Assembly: GCF_017744675.1 (NCBI RefSeq) | Contig: NZ_JAGIAV010000002.1 | Location: forward strand, 558,001 to 622,000 | Length of the DNA: 64,000 bases | DNA from: Flavobacterium sp. | GTDB lineage: Bacteria; Bacteroidota; Bacteroidia; Flavobacteriales; Flavobacteriaceae | Reading direction: 5' to 3' | Part shown: positions 22,956 through 31,430 of the stretch, one piece after another | Layout: each line of letters begins with the position of its first letter | How positions within the stretch are numbered: position 1 is the first letter of the stretch | The notes under the pieces: model-generated | Databases searched by the model: none | Told to the model about the DNA's origin: nothing | Seen by the model: only the letters and a program-made list of their open reading frames with translations | Program-made: the position numbers and the translations under genes

Positions 22956-24236
22956 ATGAATAAAACGGCGCAAATCAAAAAAAATCATCAATTAATCAAA
23001 CTTCGAAAATTAGTTATTGTTTCTATTTTAATTGGTTTTCTTTCCGCTTTTCTCGGAATCTCACTCAAAAAAATAACAGAATATTACGAAGAAATCTTCT
23101 TTCACGAAGTATCCATTCACCCAATATTCTATATCGTATTTCCAGTTTTCGGATTGTCAGTAATTTATTTCTTAAGACAATATCTTTTCAAGAAAAAAGA
23201 AAACAAAGGAATCAAAGAAGTTTTTGAAAGTACAGCATCAAAATCTAAGAACCTTCCTTCTTATAAAATTCCATCTCACTTCATCAACGGATTATTAACG
23301 GTCATTTTTGGAGGTTCAACCGGAATCGAAGTTTCTACCGTTGTTGCCACAGCAACGATTGGTTCTGTTGCTCATGAAAAAGAAAATGTGTTCCGCCAAT
23401 ACAAAACAGAGTTAATCTGCGCGGGTGTTGCAGCCGGTGTTACCGCACTTTTCAGCAGTCCGATTGCGGGAGTTTTATTTGCTTACGAAGTAATTTCCAG
23501 AAAAGTTACTCGTGCATTTGTTATTTCAAACCTAATCGCAGTTTCTATCGCTTTTGGCTTATTAACCATTTTAAAAGAAGAACCTTTGTTTGCGGTTTCA
23601 ATCGCAACATGGCATTTGAAAGCAATTCCGTACTTTATTCTTTTAGGAATCTTAGCGGGAATGAATTCAGTTTACTTAACTCGTTGCGTTTTATTCTTTA
23701 AATCGCAATTTGCTAAAATCAATACACATTATTACAAAATCATTTTAGGCTCTATTGTTTTAAGCGCATCATTATTCTTTTTCCCTCAACTGTACGGAGA
23801 AGGATACCACGCTATAAAAGGAATTTTCGGTAACGCACCTCAAATGCAATTGACGATAACTTTAGCTTTAACATTTATTGGAATTTTAATTCTGAAACCT
23901 ATTGTTACTTCCATAACATTGGCTTCTGGAGGCGATGGCGGTGTTTTTGCACCTAGTTTATTTATCGGAGCATTTTTAGGATTACTATTAGCTTCGGTTT
24001 TAAACAGCTTTTTTCACGTCAATGTAATTCCAGTTAACTTTATGATTATCGGAATGGCTGCAGTTTTAAGTGCTAGTATTCACGCGCCTTTTACAGCGAT
24101 ATTCTTAGTTTGCGGCTTAACAAACGATTATACTTTGTTTTTACCGATTCTTGTAGTTTGTTTGATTTCAAAATATACTGCAAAAACAATTTATCCGTAT
24201 ACTGTTTACAGTTATTCGCCGAGTTTAGTTAAATAA
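22956..24236 (+). CDS. ClC-family chloride channel or H+/Cl- exchanger
   Basis: A multi-helix membrane protein (426 residues from 22956; an upstream ATG at 22932 adds 8). It has the ClC signatures FGGSTGIEVSTVVATATIGS, with the gating-type glutamate in GIE, a second re-entrant block AGVTALFSSPIAGVLFAYEV, and GGDGGVFAPSLFIGAFLG later. No C-terminal CBS pair is present. ClC proteins move chloride or fluoride, often in exchange for protons; ion choice is not certain here. The HPP gene follows 84 bases later in the same direction. Confidence 0.92.
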   Translation: MNKTAQIKKNHQLIKLRKLVIVSILIGFLSAFLGISLKKITEYYEEIFFHEVSIHPIFYIVFPVFGLSVIYFLRQYLFKKKENKGIKEVFESTASKSKNLPSYKIPSHFINGLLTVIFGGSTGIEVSTVVATATIGSVAHEKENVFRQYKTELICAGVAAGVTALFSSPIAGVLFAYEVISRKVTRAFVISNLIAVSIAFGLLTILKEEPLFAVSIATWHLKAIPYFILLGILAGMNSVYLTRCVLFFKSQFAKINTHYYKIILGSIVLSASLFFFPQLYGEGYHAIKGIFGNAPQMQLTITLALTFIGILILKPIVTSITLASGGDGGVFAPSLFIGAFLGLLLASVLNSFFHVNVIPVNFMIIGMAAVLSASIHAPFTAIFLVCGLTNDYTLFLPILVVCLISKYTAKTIYPYTVYSYSPSLVK

Positions 24237-24320
24237 TTTCAGACTAGTATATAATCTAAAGATAGAATATACAGCAAAGTATATTTAAAAACATAACGAG
24301 TAAATTATAATACCACAATA

Positions 24321-24920
24321 ATGCCAACTGAAAAAATAAAAAGAAGCTATCGCAAAACACGCTACATCCTTTACAAAGAGACTTTAATTGATTACAAAGA
24401 ACACTTTTGGTCGTTTCTAGGTTCTTTTGTCGGAATTGGAATATTAGCCTATCTAGAATCTTCACAATTTACAGGAAGCGATGTTGTTTATTTAATTGGC
24501 TCTTTTGGCGCTTCGAGTGTTTTGATTTATGGAATTATACAAAGTCCGTTTTCACAACCCAGAAATTTAATTGGTGGCCATCTTATTTCAGCCTTTATAG
24601 GAGTTAGCATAAACAAACTAGTACCAGATATTGTCTATATTTCTGCTCCTCTTGCTGTTTCTCTTTCCATTATTTTCATGCAGATTACCAAAACATTGCA
24701 TCCGCCAGGAGGTGCAACAGCTCTAATTGCGGTTACAGGTTCTGCCCAAATAAAAGCTTTAGGCTATATGTATGTAATTTCGCCCGTTCTAATTGGCGTT
24801 TTAATCTTATTTTTAACCGCTTTGATTTTTAATAATATGACTTCTAGCAGAAGTTATCCAAGTCATAGTACGTATCACAAACATTATCATAAGATTCGAA
24901 AAAGATTGGCGAGAAAATAA
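24321..24920 (+). CDS. HPP-family integral membrane protein
   Basis: A 199-residue protein with four or five membrane helices and the name-giving motif in TLHPPGGATALIAVTG. The N-terminal motif FGASSVLIYGIIQSPFSQPRNLIGGH is also diagnostic. Plant and cyanobacterial members take part in nitrite transport; in other bacteria the role is unknown. It follows the ClC gene and may share its transcript. The basic C-terminus (HKIRKRLARK) suggests a cytoplasmic end. Confidence 0.9.
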   Translation: MPTEKIKRSYRKTRYILYKETLIDYKEHFWSFLGSFVGIGILAYLESSQFTGSDVVYLIGSFGASSVLIYGIIQSPFSQPRNLIGGHLISAFIGVSINKLVPDIVYISAPLAVSLSIIFMQITKTLHPPGGATALIAVTGSAQIKALGYMYVISPVLIGVLILFLTALIFNNMTSSRSYPSHSTYHKHYHKIRKRLARK

Positions 24921-24936
24921 GTTTTTCTTTATCGAA

Positions 24937-25003
24937 TGTCACCCAGAGCGAAGTCGAAGGGCGCTCCAATCGGAAAAGGGCTTCGACTCCGCTCAGCCTG
25001 ACA
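24937..25003. repeat. Imperfect inverted repeat with CTTCGACTC arms
   Basis: TGTCACCCAGAGCGAAGTCGAAGG-type left arm (starting 24937) and GGGCTTCGACTCCGCTCAG-type right arm (ending 25003) pair with a few mismatches. The element is GC-rich against its surroundings and non-coding. A distinct family from the one at 21097. Confidence 0.7.
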
Positions 25004-25079
25004 AACTAATTGACAATCAATTTTTTAAAATCTTTTCAACAAATCACGATTCGTAATTCGTATTTCGTTTTTTATATTT

Positions 25080-25087
25080 TACCTTTG
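25080..25087 (+). promoter_or_regulatory. TAnnTTTG -7 box
   Basis: TACCTTTG, 23 bases before the ATG of the pRiA4b ORF-3-like gene. Confidence 0.55.
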
Positions 25088-25110
25088 ACCTCTCAATAAA
25101 AACAAAGATT

Positions 25111-25653
25111 ATGGTTTATAAATTTAGAGTTATTCTAGACGCCGAAGAAGATATTTTTAGAGACATCGCTATTCTTGAAGATGATACTCTTGAGGATTTA
25201 CACAATGCAATCTTCAACTCTTTTGGCTTTGACGGATCAGAAGTGGCTTCATTTTATACTTGTGATGATACTTGGAATCAAGAAGATGAAATTCCGCTTT
25301 TCGATACAGGAGATGTTCCTGGCGAAATAAGAACCATGAACGATTATCCGTTATCTAGTATTTTAGACAAACAAAATACAAAGATTATCTACGTTTATGA
25401 CTTCATCAGCATGTGGACTTTCTTAGTTGAATTGGCTGCTGTAGAAGATGAACAAGTTGGAGTTACTTACCCAGAAACTTTATATTCTCACGGTGAAATG
25501 CCAGCAGACGCCATCGAAAAAAACTTTGAAGCTGATGACATGCACGACGACATCTATGGAGAATTTGAAGACGACCTAGACGAAGACGATCTAGACATGT
25601 TCGAAGGAGACGATAGTTTTGAGGATTATGGGTTTGAGGAGAATTGGAATTAG
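25111..25653 (+). CDS. Plasmid pRiA4b ORF-3-like (IS1096 TnpR-type) protein
   Basis: A 180-residue protein whose first 110 residues match the pRiA4b ORF-3 fold: YKFRVILDAEEDIFRDIAILEDDTLEDLHNAIFNSFGFD, then FYTCDDTW and IIYVYDFISMWTFLVELA. Despite the names given to this family, it is usually a chromosomal single-copy gene of unknown role in Bacteroidota; no transposase or IS ends are nearby. The C-terminus is strikingly acidic (EFEDDLDEDDLDMFEGDD), possibly a protein-binding or DNA-mimic tail. Confidence 0.85.
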   Translation: MVYKFRVILDAEEDIFRDIAILEDDTLEDLHNAIFNSFGFDGSEVASFYTCDDTWNQEDEIPLFDTGDVPGEIRTMNDYPLSSILDKQNTKIIYVYDFISMWTFLVELAAVEDEQVGVTYPETLYSHGEMPADAIEKNFEADDMHDDIYGEFEDDLDEDDLDMFEGDDSFEDYGFEENWN

Positions 25654-25660
25654 TTTTTGA

Positions 25661-25693
25661 GGGACAAAGATTCAAAGTGACAAAGTAACAAAG
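25661..25693. repeat. ACAAAG-type repeat, left of the four-helix-bundle gene
   Basis: GGGACAAAGATTCAAAGTGA and following words. Its inverted counterpart lies at 26130-26156, so the pair flanks the gene between them. Confidence 0.65.
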
Positions 25694-25742
25694 ATTTTCT
25701 CTTAAGAGCCAACACTTTATTTTGTGAGTTTTTTCTTAATTT

Positions 25743-25750
25743 TATATTTG
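25743..25750 (+). promoter_or_regulatory. TAnnTTTG -7 box
   Basis: TATATTTG, 18 bases before the four-helix-bundle ATG. Confidence 0.5.
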
Positions 25751-25768
25751 ATTTTTTTAATATAAAAT

Positions 25769-26128
25769 ATGAAAACTTTTCGCGACCTTTTGATCTGGCA
25801 AAAATCTATGAATTTGGTAACTGAGGTTTACCAAATAACAAATTCATTTCCCAAAGAAGAAATTTATGGATTATCTTCTCAAATTAGAAGAAGTTCAATA
25901 TCAATACCAAGCAATATTGCAGAAGGATATGGCAGAAATGGAAATACTGAATTACTAAGATTCTTAAATATTTCTATATCATCCTTATTTGAAATGCAGA
26001 CTCAACTTGAAATTTCATTCAATTTAAAATATATAACCGAGTACCAATTCAGTAAAATAAATGGTGAAAGCAGGGAATTAGAGCGAATGTTAAGCGCTTT
26101 TATAAAAAAATTAAAAGAGCGCAGATAA
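25769..26128 (+). CDS. Four-helix-bundle protein (S23 / 23S rRNA intervening-sequence family)
   Basis: A 119-residue protein with the family layout FRDLLIWQKSMNLVTEVYQIT, the IYGLSSQIRRSSISIPSNIAEGYGR core and a C-terminal helix LERMLSAFIKKLKERR. Members occur inside 23S rRNA intervening sequences, as Avd partners in diversity-generating retroelements, and as free-standing genes; none has a settled function when alone. Here no rRNA, reverse transcriptase or variable repeat is near. It is flanked on both sides by inverted copies of the same ACAAAG-type repeat, which suggests the gene and its repeats may have moved as a unit. Confidence 0.9.
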   Translation: MKTFRDLLIWQKSMNLVTEVYQITNSFPKEEIYGLSSQIRRSSISIPSNIAEGYGRNGNTELLRFLNISISSLFEMQTQLEISFNLKYITEYQFSKINGESRELERMLSAFIKKLKERR

Positions 26129-26129
26129 A

Positions 26130-26156
26130 CTTTGTTTCTTTGTCACTCTGTCACTC
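26130..26156. repeat. ACAAAG-type repeat, right of the four-helix-bundle gene (inverted)
   Basis: CTTTGTTTCTTTGTCACTC and following CTGTCACT, the opposite orientation to the copy at 25661. Confidence 0.65.
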
Positions 26157-26170
26157 CAAACTTAAAATAA

Positions 26171-27229
26171 ATGATCAACCTATTCAACACCCACATCGAT
26201 ACCCTTGCGATACATCGCGTAGGAAACAAGAGCCGTAACGAAGCTATTTTTTTATCAGAGCAGCCGTTTAATCTAAATGACGAGATTGTGCCTTTGATTA
26301 AAGAATTCTTTTTTAAGCCTTTTAGAGAAAAAGAAGAAAACTATTATCAGTTTGCACATGAAGTGGACTTGGACTACAACGACATGTTTAAATTTGCAAC
26401 TGAGATTTTTGCTAATCCGGCGAGTGTTCATGAGGTTTCTAAAAAAATCACTAAACATTTATACGAGCAGTCAAATCACCCGCACATTAAAAACGGAGAG
26501 GTTTATGTAACCTATTTGACAAACCTTAGTATTGACAACAATGTTGTGGATGCAATTGGGATTTTTAAAAGCGAATTGCAAGCCGACTTTTTACAGTTTG
26601 AAGAAAACGGAAGCAACCTTGAAATGATTTTACAGCAAGGAATCAACTTGAGTAAATTGGATAAAGGATGTTTGATTTTCAACTATAAAAAAGAAGAGGG
26701 ATATAAAATCCTAACTGTAGATAGCAACCGTTACGACGCGCGTTACTGGTTAGAGCACTTTTTATCTGTTGATGCTTTTGAGGATGAAAATTTCATCACT
26801 AAAAAATATTTAAAATTCTGTCAAAACTTCGCAAAAGACGTTGTTTTGCCAGCAGAAGACAAGAAAGAGGAAGTAATGTTTATGAACCGATCTGTGAATT
26901 ATTTCGCTAAAAATGATCAGTTTGAAGAACAGAATTTCTTGAATGAAGTACTAGACAATCCTGATTTGATTCCTGAATTTAAAAACTATAAAGTTGATAA
27001 AGGAGAAAAATACAGCATCGAAGATGTTACCTCATTCCCTATTGCCAATGCAGCAGTTTCTGACGCTAGAAAATCGATTAAAAACGTAATTAATTTGGAT
27101 ACTCATATTCAGATTAAAATGGATTTCATCAATCCTGAAAGTGCAGAAAAATTTGTTGAAAAAGGCTGGGATGAAGAAAAACAAATGTATTACTACTTAG
27201 TTTACTTCAACAAAGAAGAGAAAAGCTAA
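26171..27229 (+). CDS. Nucleoid-associated protein (NA37/YejK family)
   Basis: A 352-residue cytoplasmic protein of the 37-kDa nucleoid-associated family. The N-terminal block is INLFNTHIDTLAIHRVGNKSRNEAI, followed by FFFKPFREKEENYYQFAHEVDLDYN and YVTYLTNLSIDNNVVDAIGIFKSE; a LDKGCLIFNY block and YDARYWLEHFL come later, as in flavobacterial members. Family proteins bind double-stranded DNA and their role in the nucleoid is poorly defined. The gene has its own terminator and stands alone. Confidence 0.85.
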   Translation: MINLFNTHIDTLAIHRVGNKSRNEAIFLSEQPFNLNDEIVPLIKEFFFKPFREKEENYYQFAHEVDLDYNDMFKFATEIFANPASVHEVSKKITKHLYEQSNHPHIKNGEVYVTYLTNLSIDNNVVDAIGIFKSELQADFLQFEENGSNLEMILQQGINLSKLDKGCLIFNYKKEEGYKILTVDSNRYDARYWLEHFLSVDAFEDENFITKKYLKFCQNFAKDVVLPAEDKKEEVMFMNRSVNYFAKNDQFEEQNFLNEVLDNPDLIPEFKNYKVDKGEKYSIEDVTSFPIANAAVSDARKSIKNVINLDTHIQIKMDFINPESAEKFVEKGWDEEKQMYYYLVYFNKEEKS

Positions 27230-27264
27230 GGGTTTTCATTTTCTATTACTTACTTATAATACAG

Positions 27265-27301
27265 AAAACGGCAGCTACAATTGTAACTGCCGTTTTTTTT
27301 A
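27265..27301 (+). terminator. Intrinsic terminator after the nucleoid-associated protein gene
   Basis: AAAACGGCAG...CTGCCGTTTT stem (16 positions each side, one mismatch) followed by a run of T. It lies between convergent genes. Confidence 0.85.
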
Positions 27302-27315
27302 TTGCAATTGATTTT

Positions 27316-27897
27316 CTAAAACAAAGCGAAAATCGATTTTAGAATATCATCGTAAACTTGTTTGTCGCGTTCACCTGCTCTTGCCAAAACTCGAATTCCC
27401 GAATAATTGTTAAAGATAAATCGAGCCAAAGATCGAGCTTCTTGTTTATCGGAAATCTGTCCGTTCTCCTGCCCTTTTTTTATGGCTTCACAAAAAATAT
27501 CTTCGACTATTTTCTGATTTTCGTGAACGATCTTTCCAATTTCAGGATCATGCATCGCCAGTTCAACCGAAGAATTTACCATAAAACAGCCTTTTGTAAT
27601 TCGGTCCTGAAGACTTTCTACAACCGCCTGTTTAAAAATTTCAGTAAAAGCCGTTTTTATATTTTCAGCATTCCCTAATAAATCTTTAAGAATCTCATGG
27701 TTTTGCTGCTGATATCGTTTCAATGCCTTTACAAAAAGCTTTTGCTTGTCTCCAAAAGTATCATACAAACTAGAACGGCTTAATCCTAAATGATTAACCA
27801 AATCTTGAGCCGAAGTTCCGTTGTAACCTTTGTGCCAAAAAATCTCAATAGCTTTATCTAAAGCCTGATCTTCATTAAATTCTTTCGTTCTAGCCAT
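27316..27897 (-). CDS. TetR/AcrR family regulator of the neighbouring SDR gene
   Basis: About 193 residues from the ATG at 27897 (MARTKEFNEDQALDKAIEIF). The frame extends 22 codons further, but those would cross the promoter and operator. The helix-turn-helix is NGTSAQDLVNHLGLSRSSLYDTFGDKQKLF, and the C-terminal half resembles the TetR_C_16-like group (GCFMVNSSVELAMHDPEIGKIV). The SDR gene ends 72 bases upstream on the same strand. Two matching palindromes, one before each gene, indicate that it represses both. Confidence 0.9.
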   Translation of the reverse strand: MARTKEFNEDQALDKAIEIFWHKGYNGTSAQDLVNHLGLSRSSLYDTFGDKQKLFVKALKRYQQQNHEILKDLLGNAENIKTAFTEIFKQAVVESLQDRITKGCFMVNSSVELAMHDPEIGKIVHENQKIVEDIFCEAIKKGQENGQISDKQEARSLARFIFNNYSGIRVLARAGERDKQVYDDILKSIFALF

Positions 27898-27922
27898 GAC
27901 ATCTAAATTAAAATTCAACACA

Positions 27923-27953
27923 AAGATACAAAAATACGGAACAATCGTTCCTG
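27923..27953 (-). promoter_or_regulatory. Promoter and operator of the tetR gene
   Basis: A TATCTTTG -7 box (complement of 27923-27930) with GGAAC-AATC-GTTCC just upstream (27940-27953), a one-mismatch version of the perfect operator before the SDR gene. Confidence 0.75.
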
Positions 27954-27968
27954 AATTAGTCAAAAAAA

Positions 27969-28721
27969 TTATACAACGGCATTTACAGTAAGTCCACCAT
28001 CAACTACAATTTCACTTCCTGTAATAAACGATGCATCTTCAGAAGCAAGGAAACTAACCGTTTTTGCAATTTCAGAAGCTTGTCCAAAACGCTTCAATAG
28101 AATTTTTTCTCCCAACACGGCACCAAAACCTTCAACTTCAGCTTGTTCTAAACCTAATTTACCATAAATTGGTGTTTCAATAGGTCCAGGAGAAACAGCA
28201 TTTACTCTAATTTTTCTTGGTGCCAATTCTGTTGCAAATACTTTGCTTAATGATAATACTGCCGCTTTACTTGCTGCGTAAACACTTGAATTTGGCATTC
28301 CAACGTGAGCATTTATAGAAGTATTAAGAATTATTGAGCCTCCATCGTTTAAAATTGGCAATACTTTTTGAACGGTAAAATAAACGCCTTTCACATTTAC
28401 ATTCATAATACTGTCATAATGATCTTCTGAAGCTAAATCTACTGGAGCAAAAGCTGCAATTCCGGCATTTAAGAATAAAATATCCACTTTTCCGAATTTT
28501 GCTTTTACTTCTTCAACCAAATTATCAATTGATTTTAAATCAGATTGGTCTGCTACGATTCCAGTAACGTTCAATTCTTTTTCTGCTTTCGCTAAAGCCT
28601 CTTTGTTTCTTCCTGTTACAATTACTTGTGCTCCTTTTGAGACTAAATCAGCTGCTGTTGCATATCCAATTCCACTGTTTCCACCTGTTACTATCGCAAC
28701 TTTGTTTTCTAAATTTTTCAT
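27969..28721 (-). CDS. Short-chain dehydrogenase/reductase (classical SDR)
   Basis: A 250-residue NAD(P)H-dependent oxidoreductase. The Rossmann nucleotide loop is TGGNSGIG near residue 13, the NAG strand motif is LFLNAGIA, the catalytic serine is in LNTSINAHVG, and the YxxxK pair is in VYAASKAAV. The PGPIETPI turn and the C-terminal DGGLTVNAV end are normal. Substrate unknown. Expression looks inducible: the gene is preceded by a perfect palindromic operator and followed by the gene for a TetR regulator, the usual plan for an enzyme that handles a toxic aldehyde, ketone or quinone. Confidence 0.94.
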   Translation of the reverse strand: MKNLENKVAIVTGGNSGIGYATAADLVSKGAQVIVTGRNKEALAKAEKELNVTGIVADQSDLKSIDNLVEEVKAKFGKVDILFLNAGIAAFAPVDLASEDHYDSIMNVNVKGVYFTVQKVLPILNDGGSIILNTSINAHVGMPNSSVYAASKAAVLSLSKVFATELAPRKIRVNAVSPGPIETPIYGKLGLEQAEVEGFGAVLGEKILLKRFGQASEIAKTVSFLASEDASFITGSEIVVDGGLTVNAVV

Positions 28722-28762
28722 TTTATTGTTTTTAAGTTATTGATTATTCAATTATTACGGTA

Positions 28763-28797
28763 CAAAGATATAATAACGGAACGATCGTTCCGTTATT
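28763..28797 (-). promoter_or_regulatory. Promoter with 26-bp perfect palindromic TetR operator
   Basis: TATCTTTG -7 box (complement of 28763-28770) with a perfect palindrome at 28772-28797 immediately upstream; half-site AATAACGGAACGA. The core GGAACGATCGTTCC recurs with one mismatch before the tetR gene. Confidence 0.85.
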
Positions 28798-28920
28798 CAA
28801 TATGTTAATTTTTAGTTAAAATAAAATTCTACCTACTTTAAACCTTTAATTATAAGGGAAACAACTATTTAACAATAGAGGAAAGAAATTATAAAATAGC
28901 GTTCTTTCTTAATTTATGCT

Positions 28921-28928
28921 TAATTTTG
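28921..28928 (+). promoter_or_regulatory. TAnnTTTG -7 box for the GAF protein gene
   Basis: TAATTTTG, 18 bases before the ATG. Confidence 0.6.
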
Positions 28929-28946
28929 CATTAAAAATTACTACAG

Positions 28947-31316
28947 ATGGATATTCAATTTTTCAAAGAAAGTCCTTTTACCACTATAATTTCATTCCAA
29001 AAGCTAATTGAATCTTTTGAAGAAATTGCCTTGTCAGACGTTGATTATAGATCCAATTATGCCAAAGCAATTTTAAAACAGATTGATTTAATTCCAGAAC
29101 TGAGAACTGGAATTCAAGATTATTCTGTTATTAAAGAGAATGAAGCTTTAATCAAAAATATTTTGGCCGATTTATTTCCAACTGCATTGACGCACAACGA
29201 AATAAAAGCTGTTACTATTCCATTTCAAAATATCTCCTTCAATTATACGGAACGTTTCAAAAAAATCCTTAAAAATGCAGGAGATGAATTTTATATGGAA
29301 ATTCGTGATTTTAGCGAACATCAATTCTATATTAACAACTGCTGCCTTATTCTTAGCTATTACTACAATCAGCGTATTGATTTTAATCAGCCTTTTTTCT
29401 ACGATATTCCAGATGAAAATGGTGTAGAGAAACATTATAGAATTTTATATAACGCTGATTTCATGGAAGTTATTCCGACTGAAAATTCTGTTCCGTTAAC
29501 GCAAGAAGATATCGACCAATTAATTGATAATTATAACGATATTGATTTATGGAAATCTAAATTCCCAAAAGGAAGCTGGATTTTAAGAGGTTTCGGAATT
29601 GTCTCCTTGTTTGACGCCACAACAGAAAGTGCCATATCGATCTTAAAGAGCAGTCTGTTGAAACCAGGACCAAAAACGGTAGCGACAGATGAAGAAGTTT
29701 CTAGCATTTTTCAGTCGATTTTTAACCTTCCAAATTTAAAAGTCGGATTTATCATTTATAATGCTGAAGAAGAGAAATTTATAAGACCAGCGAGATACGA
29801 AAATCAGATGAAGAGCTTTTTGCTTTCTGCCGATCAGGAAGTAGATTGTAAAAATGCGTTTTTTGGATGTTCATTCGAAAATTTAGTAGACAATAGAGAA
29901 CCTTTTGTTATTTCAAATGTTAGCAAATTCACAGAAAACTCAAGCAATAAAAGACTGGGCGAACATTTGCTTTCACAGGGAATTCAAAGCTGTATTTTTG
30001 CGCCTGTTATCAAAAACGGACATTTATTGGGCGTTGTTGAGTTGGTTTCTCAAAATCCTAGAGATTTAAACAGCGTTAATGCTACCAAACTTGATTTGGT
30101 TCTTCCGTATTTAACAGATACTATTGATCGCTACAATACCGATATGCAACATCAGATTGAAGCGATTATTCAGCGAGAATACACCACAATTCACCCGAGC
30201 GTTTATTGGAAATTCAAGAGAGAATCGCAGAATTATTTTCAGAATATGAATCATACTAAAGATTACATTTTTAAAGAAATCGTTTTTAAAAATGTCTATC
30301 CGCTGTATGGTCAAATCGATATTAAAGGTTCGTCTGAGCACCGAAACGAAACGGTAAAAATTGATTTAAAGAATCAGCTTACGGCTCTTTTGGAAATTTT
30401 TGACAATCAAGAATCCAATTCTAACCTTGTGCTTTTGGAACAAAGAAAATTTGAATTGGAATCGCTTAGAAGTGAATTGGATTTTCCTTTAAAAGCAGAT
30501 ACAGAGCAACATGTTCAGCGCTATATTGAAGAAGAAATTCATCCGATTTTAAAAAATACCAAGAGCAGTGCAAAAAGCGAAAAGCTAGAAGCATTGTATT
30601 TTGAAAACCTGGATGAAAAAACAGGAATGTTTTATCAGGAAAGAAAAAAATTCGACAACGCCATGTCGATTATCAATAAAAGACTGGCAAGCGTTTTAGA
30701 TAGAAAACAAATTGAAGCACAGCAGATTTATCCACATTACTACGAACGTTTTAAAACAGATGGCGTAGAGCATAATTTGTATATCGGAGCTTCAATTTCG
30801 CCAACAAAACCATTTGATATCATGTATCTGCACAACCTTCGTTTATGGCAATTGCAGACTTTATGCGAAATGGAATTGGAACACCACGATCTTAAGGCCT
30901 CTTTGCCTTATGAACTGGATGTTACTTCATTAATTTTAGTTTTCAGTTCGCCTCTTTCAATCCGTTTTAGAATGGATGAAAAACGTTTTGATGTTGACGG
31001 AACTTACAATGCCAGATACGAAGTCGTTAAGAAACGAATTGACAAATCGCATATTAAAGGAACAAGCGAAAGAATTACTGAGAAAGAGAAAATCACAATT
31101 GTATATTCTCAAAACAGTGAAGAAGCAGAATATTTAAAATACATTAAATACCTGCAGCACAAAAAAATTCTTGAACCTTCAATAGAACAATTTGAAGTAG
31201 AAGATCTTCAAGGGGTTTCTGGTCTGAGAGCAATTCGTGTAAAAGTAATAAACAACGAATCTAATTCAGAAATTAAAAAAATAACCTATCAGGATTTACT
31301 AGATGAGCTCAACTAA
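28947..31316 (+). CDS. Large GAF-domain protein of unknown role
   Basis: A 789-residue soluble protein without signal peptide or membrane helices. A GAF-like sensor domain is seen around residues 240-400 (IFQSIFNLPNLKVGFIIYNAEEEKF, then LLSQGIQSCIFAPVIKNGHLLGVVELVSQNP). The N-terminal 230 residues and the C-terminal 390 residues show no enzyme motif I recognise; no kinase, cyclase, GGDEF or DNA-binding domain is visible. It is conserved in type among Flavobacteria as far as I recall, but the function is unknown. It is convergent with the HD-PycTM gene and ends in its own terminator. Confidence 0.8.
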   Translation: MDIQFFKESPFTTIISFQKLIESFEEIALSDVDYRSNYAKAILKQIDLIPELRTGIQDYSVIKENEALIKNILADLFPTALTHNEIKAVTIPFQNISFNYTERFKKILKNAGDEFYMEIRDFSEHQFYINNCCLILSYYYNQRIDFNQPFFYDIPDENGVEKHYRILYNADFMEVIPTENSVPLTQEDIDQLIDNYNDIDLWKSKFPKGSWILRGFGIVSLFDATTESAISILKSSLLKPGPKTVATDEEVSSIFQSIFNLPNLKVGFIIYNAEEEKFIRPARYENQMKSFLLSADQEVDCKNAFFGCSFENLVDNREPFVISNVSKFTENSSNKRLGEHLLSQGIQSCIFAPVIKNGHLLGVVELVSQNPRDLNSVNATKLDLVLPYLTDTIDRYNTDMQHQIEAIIQREYTTIHPSVYWKFKRESQNYFQNMNHTKDYIFKEIVFKNVYPLYGQIDIKGSSEHRNETVKIDLKNQLTALLEIFDNQESNSNLVLLEQRKFELESLRSELDFPLKADTEQHVQRYIEEEIHPILKNTKSSAKSEKLEALYFENLDEKTGMFYQERKKFDNAMSIINKRLASVLDRKQIEAQQIYPHYYERFKTDGVEHNLYIGASISPTKPFDIMYLHNLRLWQLQTLCEMELEHHDLKASLPYELDVTSLILVFSSPLSIRFRMDEKRFDVDGTYNARYEVVKKRIDKSHIKGTSERITEKEKITIVYSQNSEEAEYLKYIKYLQHKKILEPSIEQFEVEDLQGVSGLRAIRVKVINNESNSEIKKITYQDLLDELN

Positions 31317-31334
31317 TTGGTTGAGCTTTTTTTT
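31306..31334 (+). terminator. Intrinsic terminator overlapping the GAF gene stop codon
   Basis: AGCTCAAC (31306-31313) pairs with GTTGAGCT (31320-31327), then a T-run. The left arm contains the last codons and abuts the TAA. Confidence 0.85.
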
Positions 31335-31361
31335 GACTTTATTTATTGAATAACTTACTGA

Positions 31362-31410
31362 ACGCGGATGACACGGATTCGCTATCGCGAAGACGCGGAT
31401 AAAAACGGAT
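31362..31410. repeat. ACGCGGAT-type intergenic repeat
   Basis: AACGCGGATGACACGGATTC and GACGCGGATAAAAACGG flank a GCTATCGCGAA core; the words resemble another common flavobacterial interspersed family. Non-coding. Confidence 0.5.
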
Positions 31411-31430
31411 TTTTATTTTTTTTGAATAAA

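Noticed and set aside
25111-25653. An insertion sequence, because of the IS1096/TnpR family name
   Set aside because: No transposase, terminal repeats or target duplication are seen; the family is usually a normal chromosomal gene.
25769-26128. A 23S rRNA intervening sequence or a diversity-generating retroelement
   Set aside because: No rRNA, reverse transcriptase or template/variable repeat pair lies nearby.
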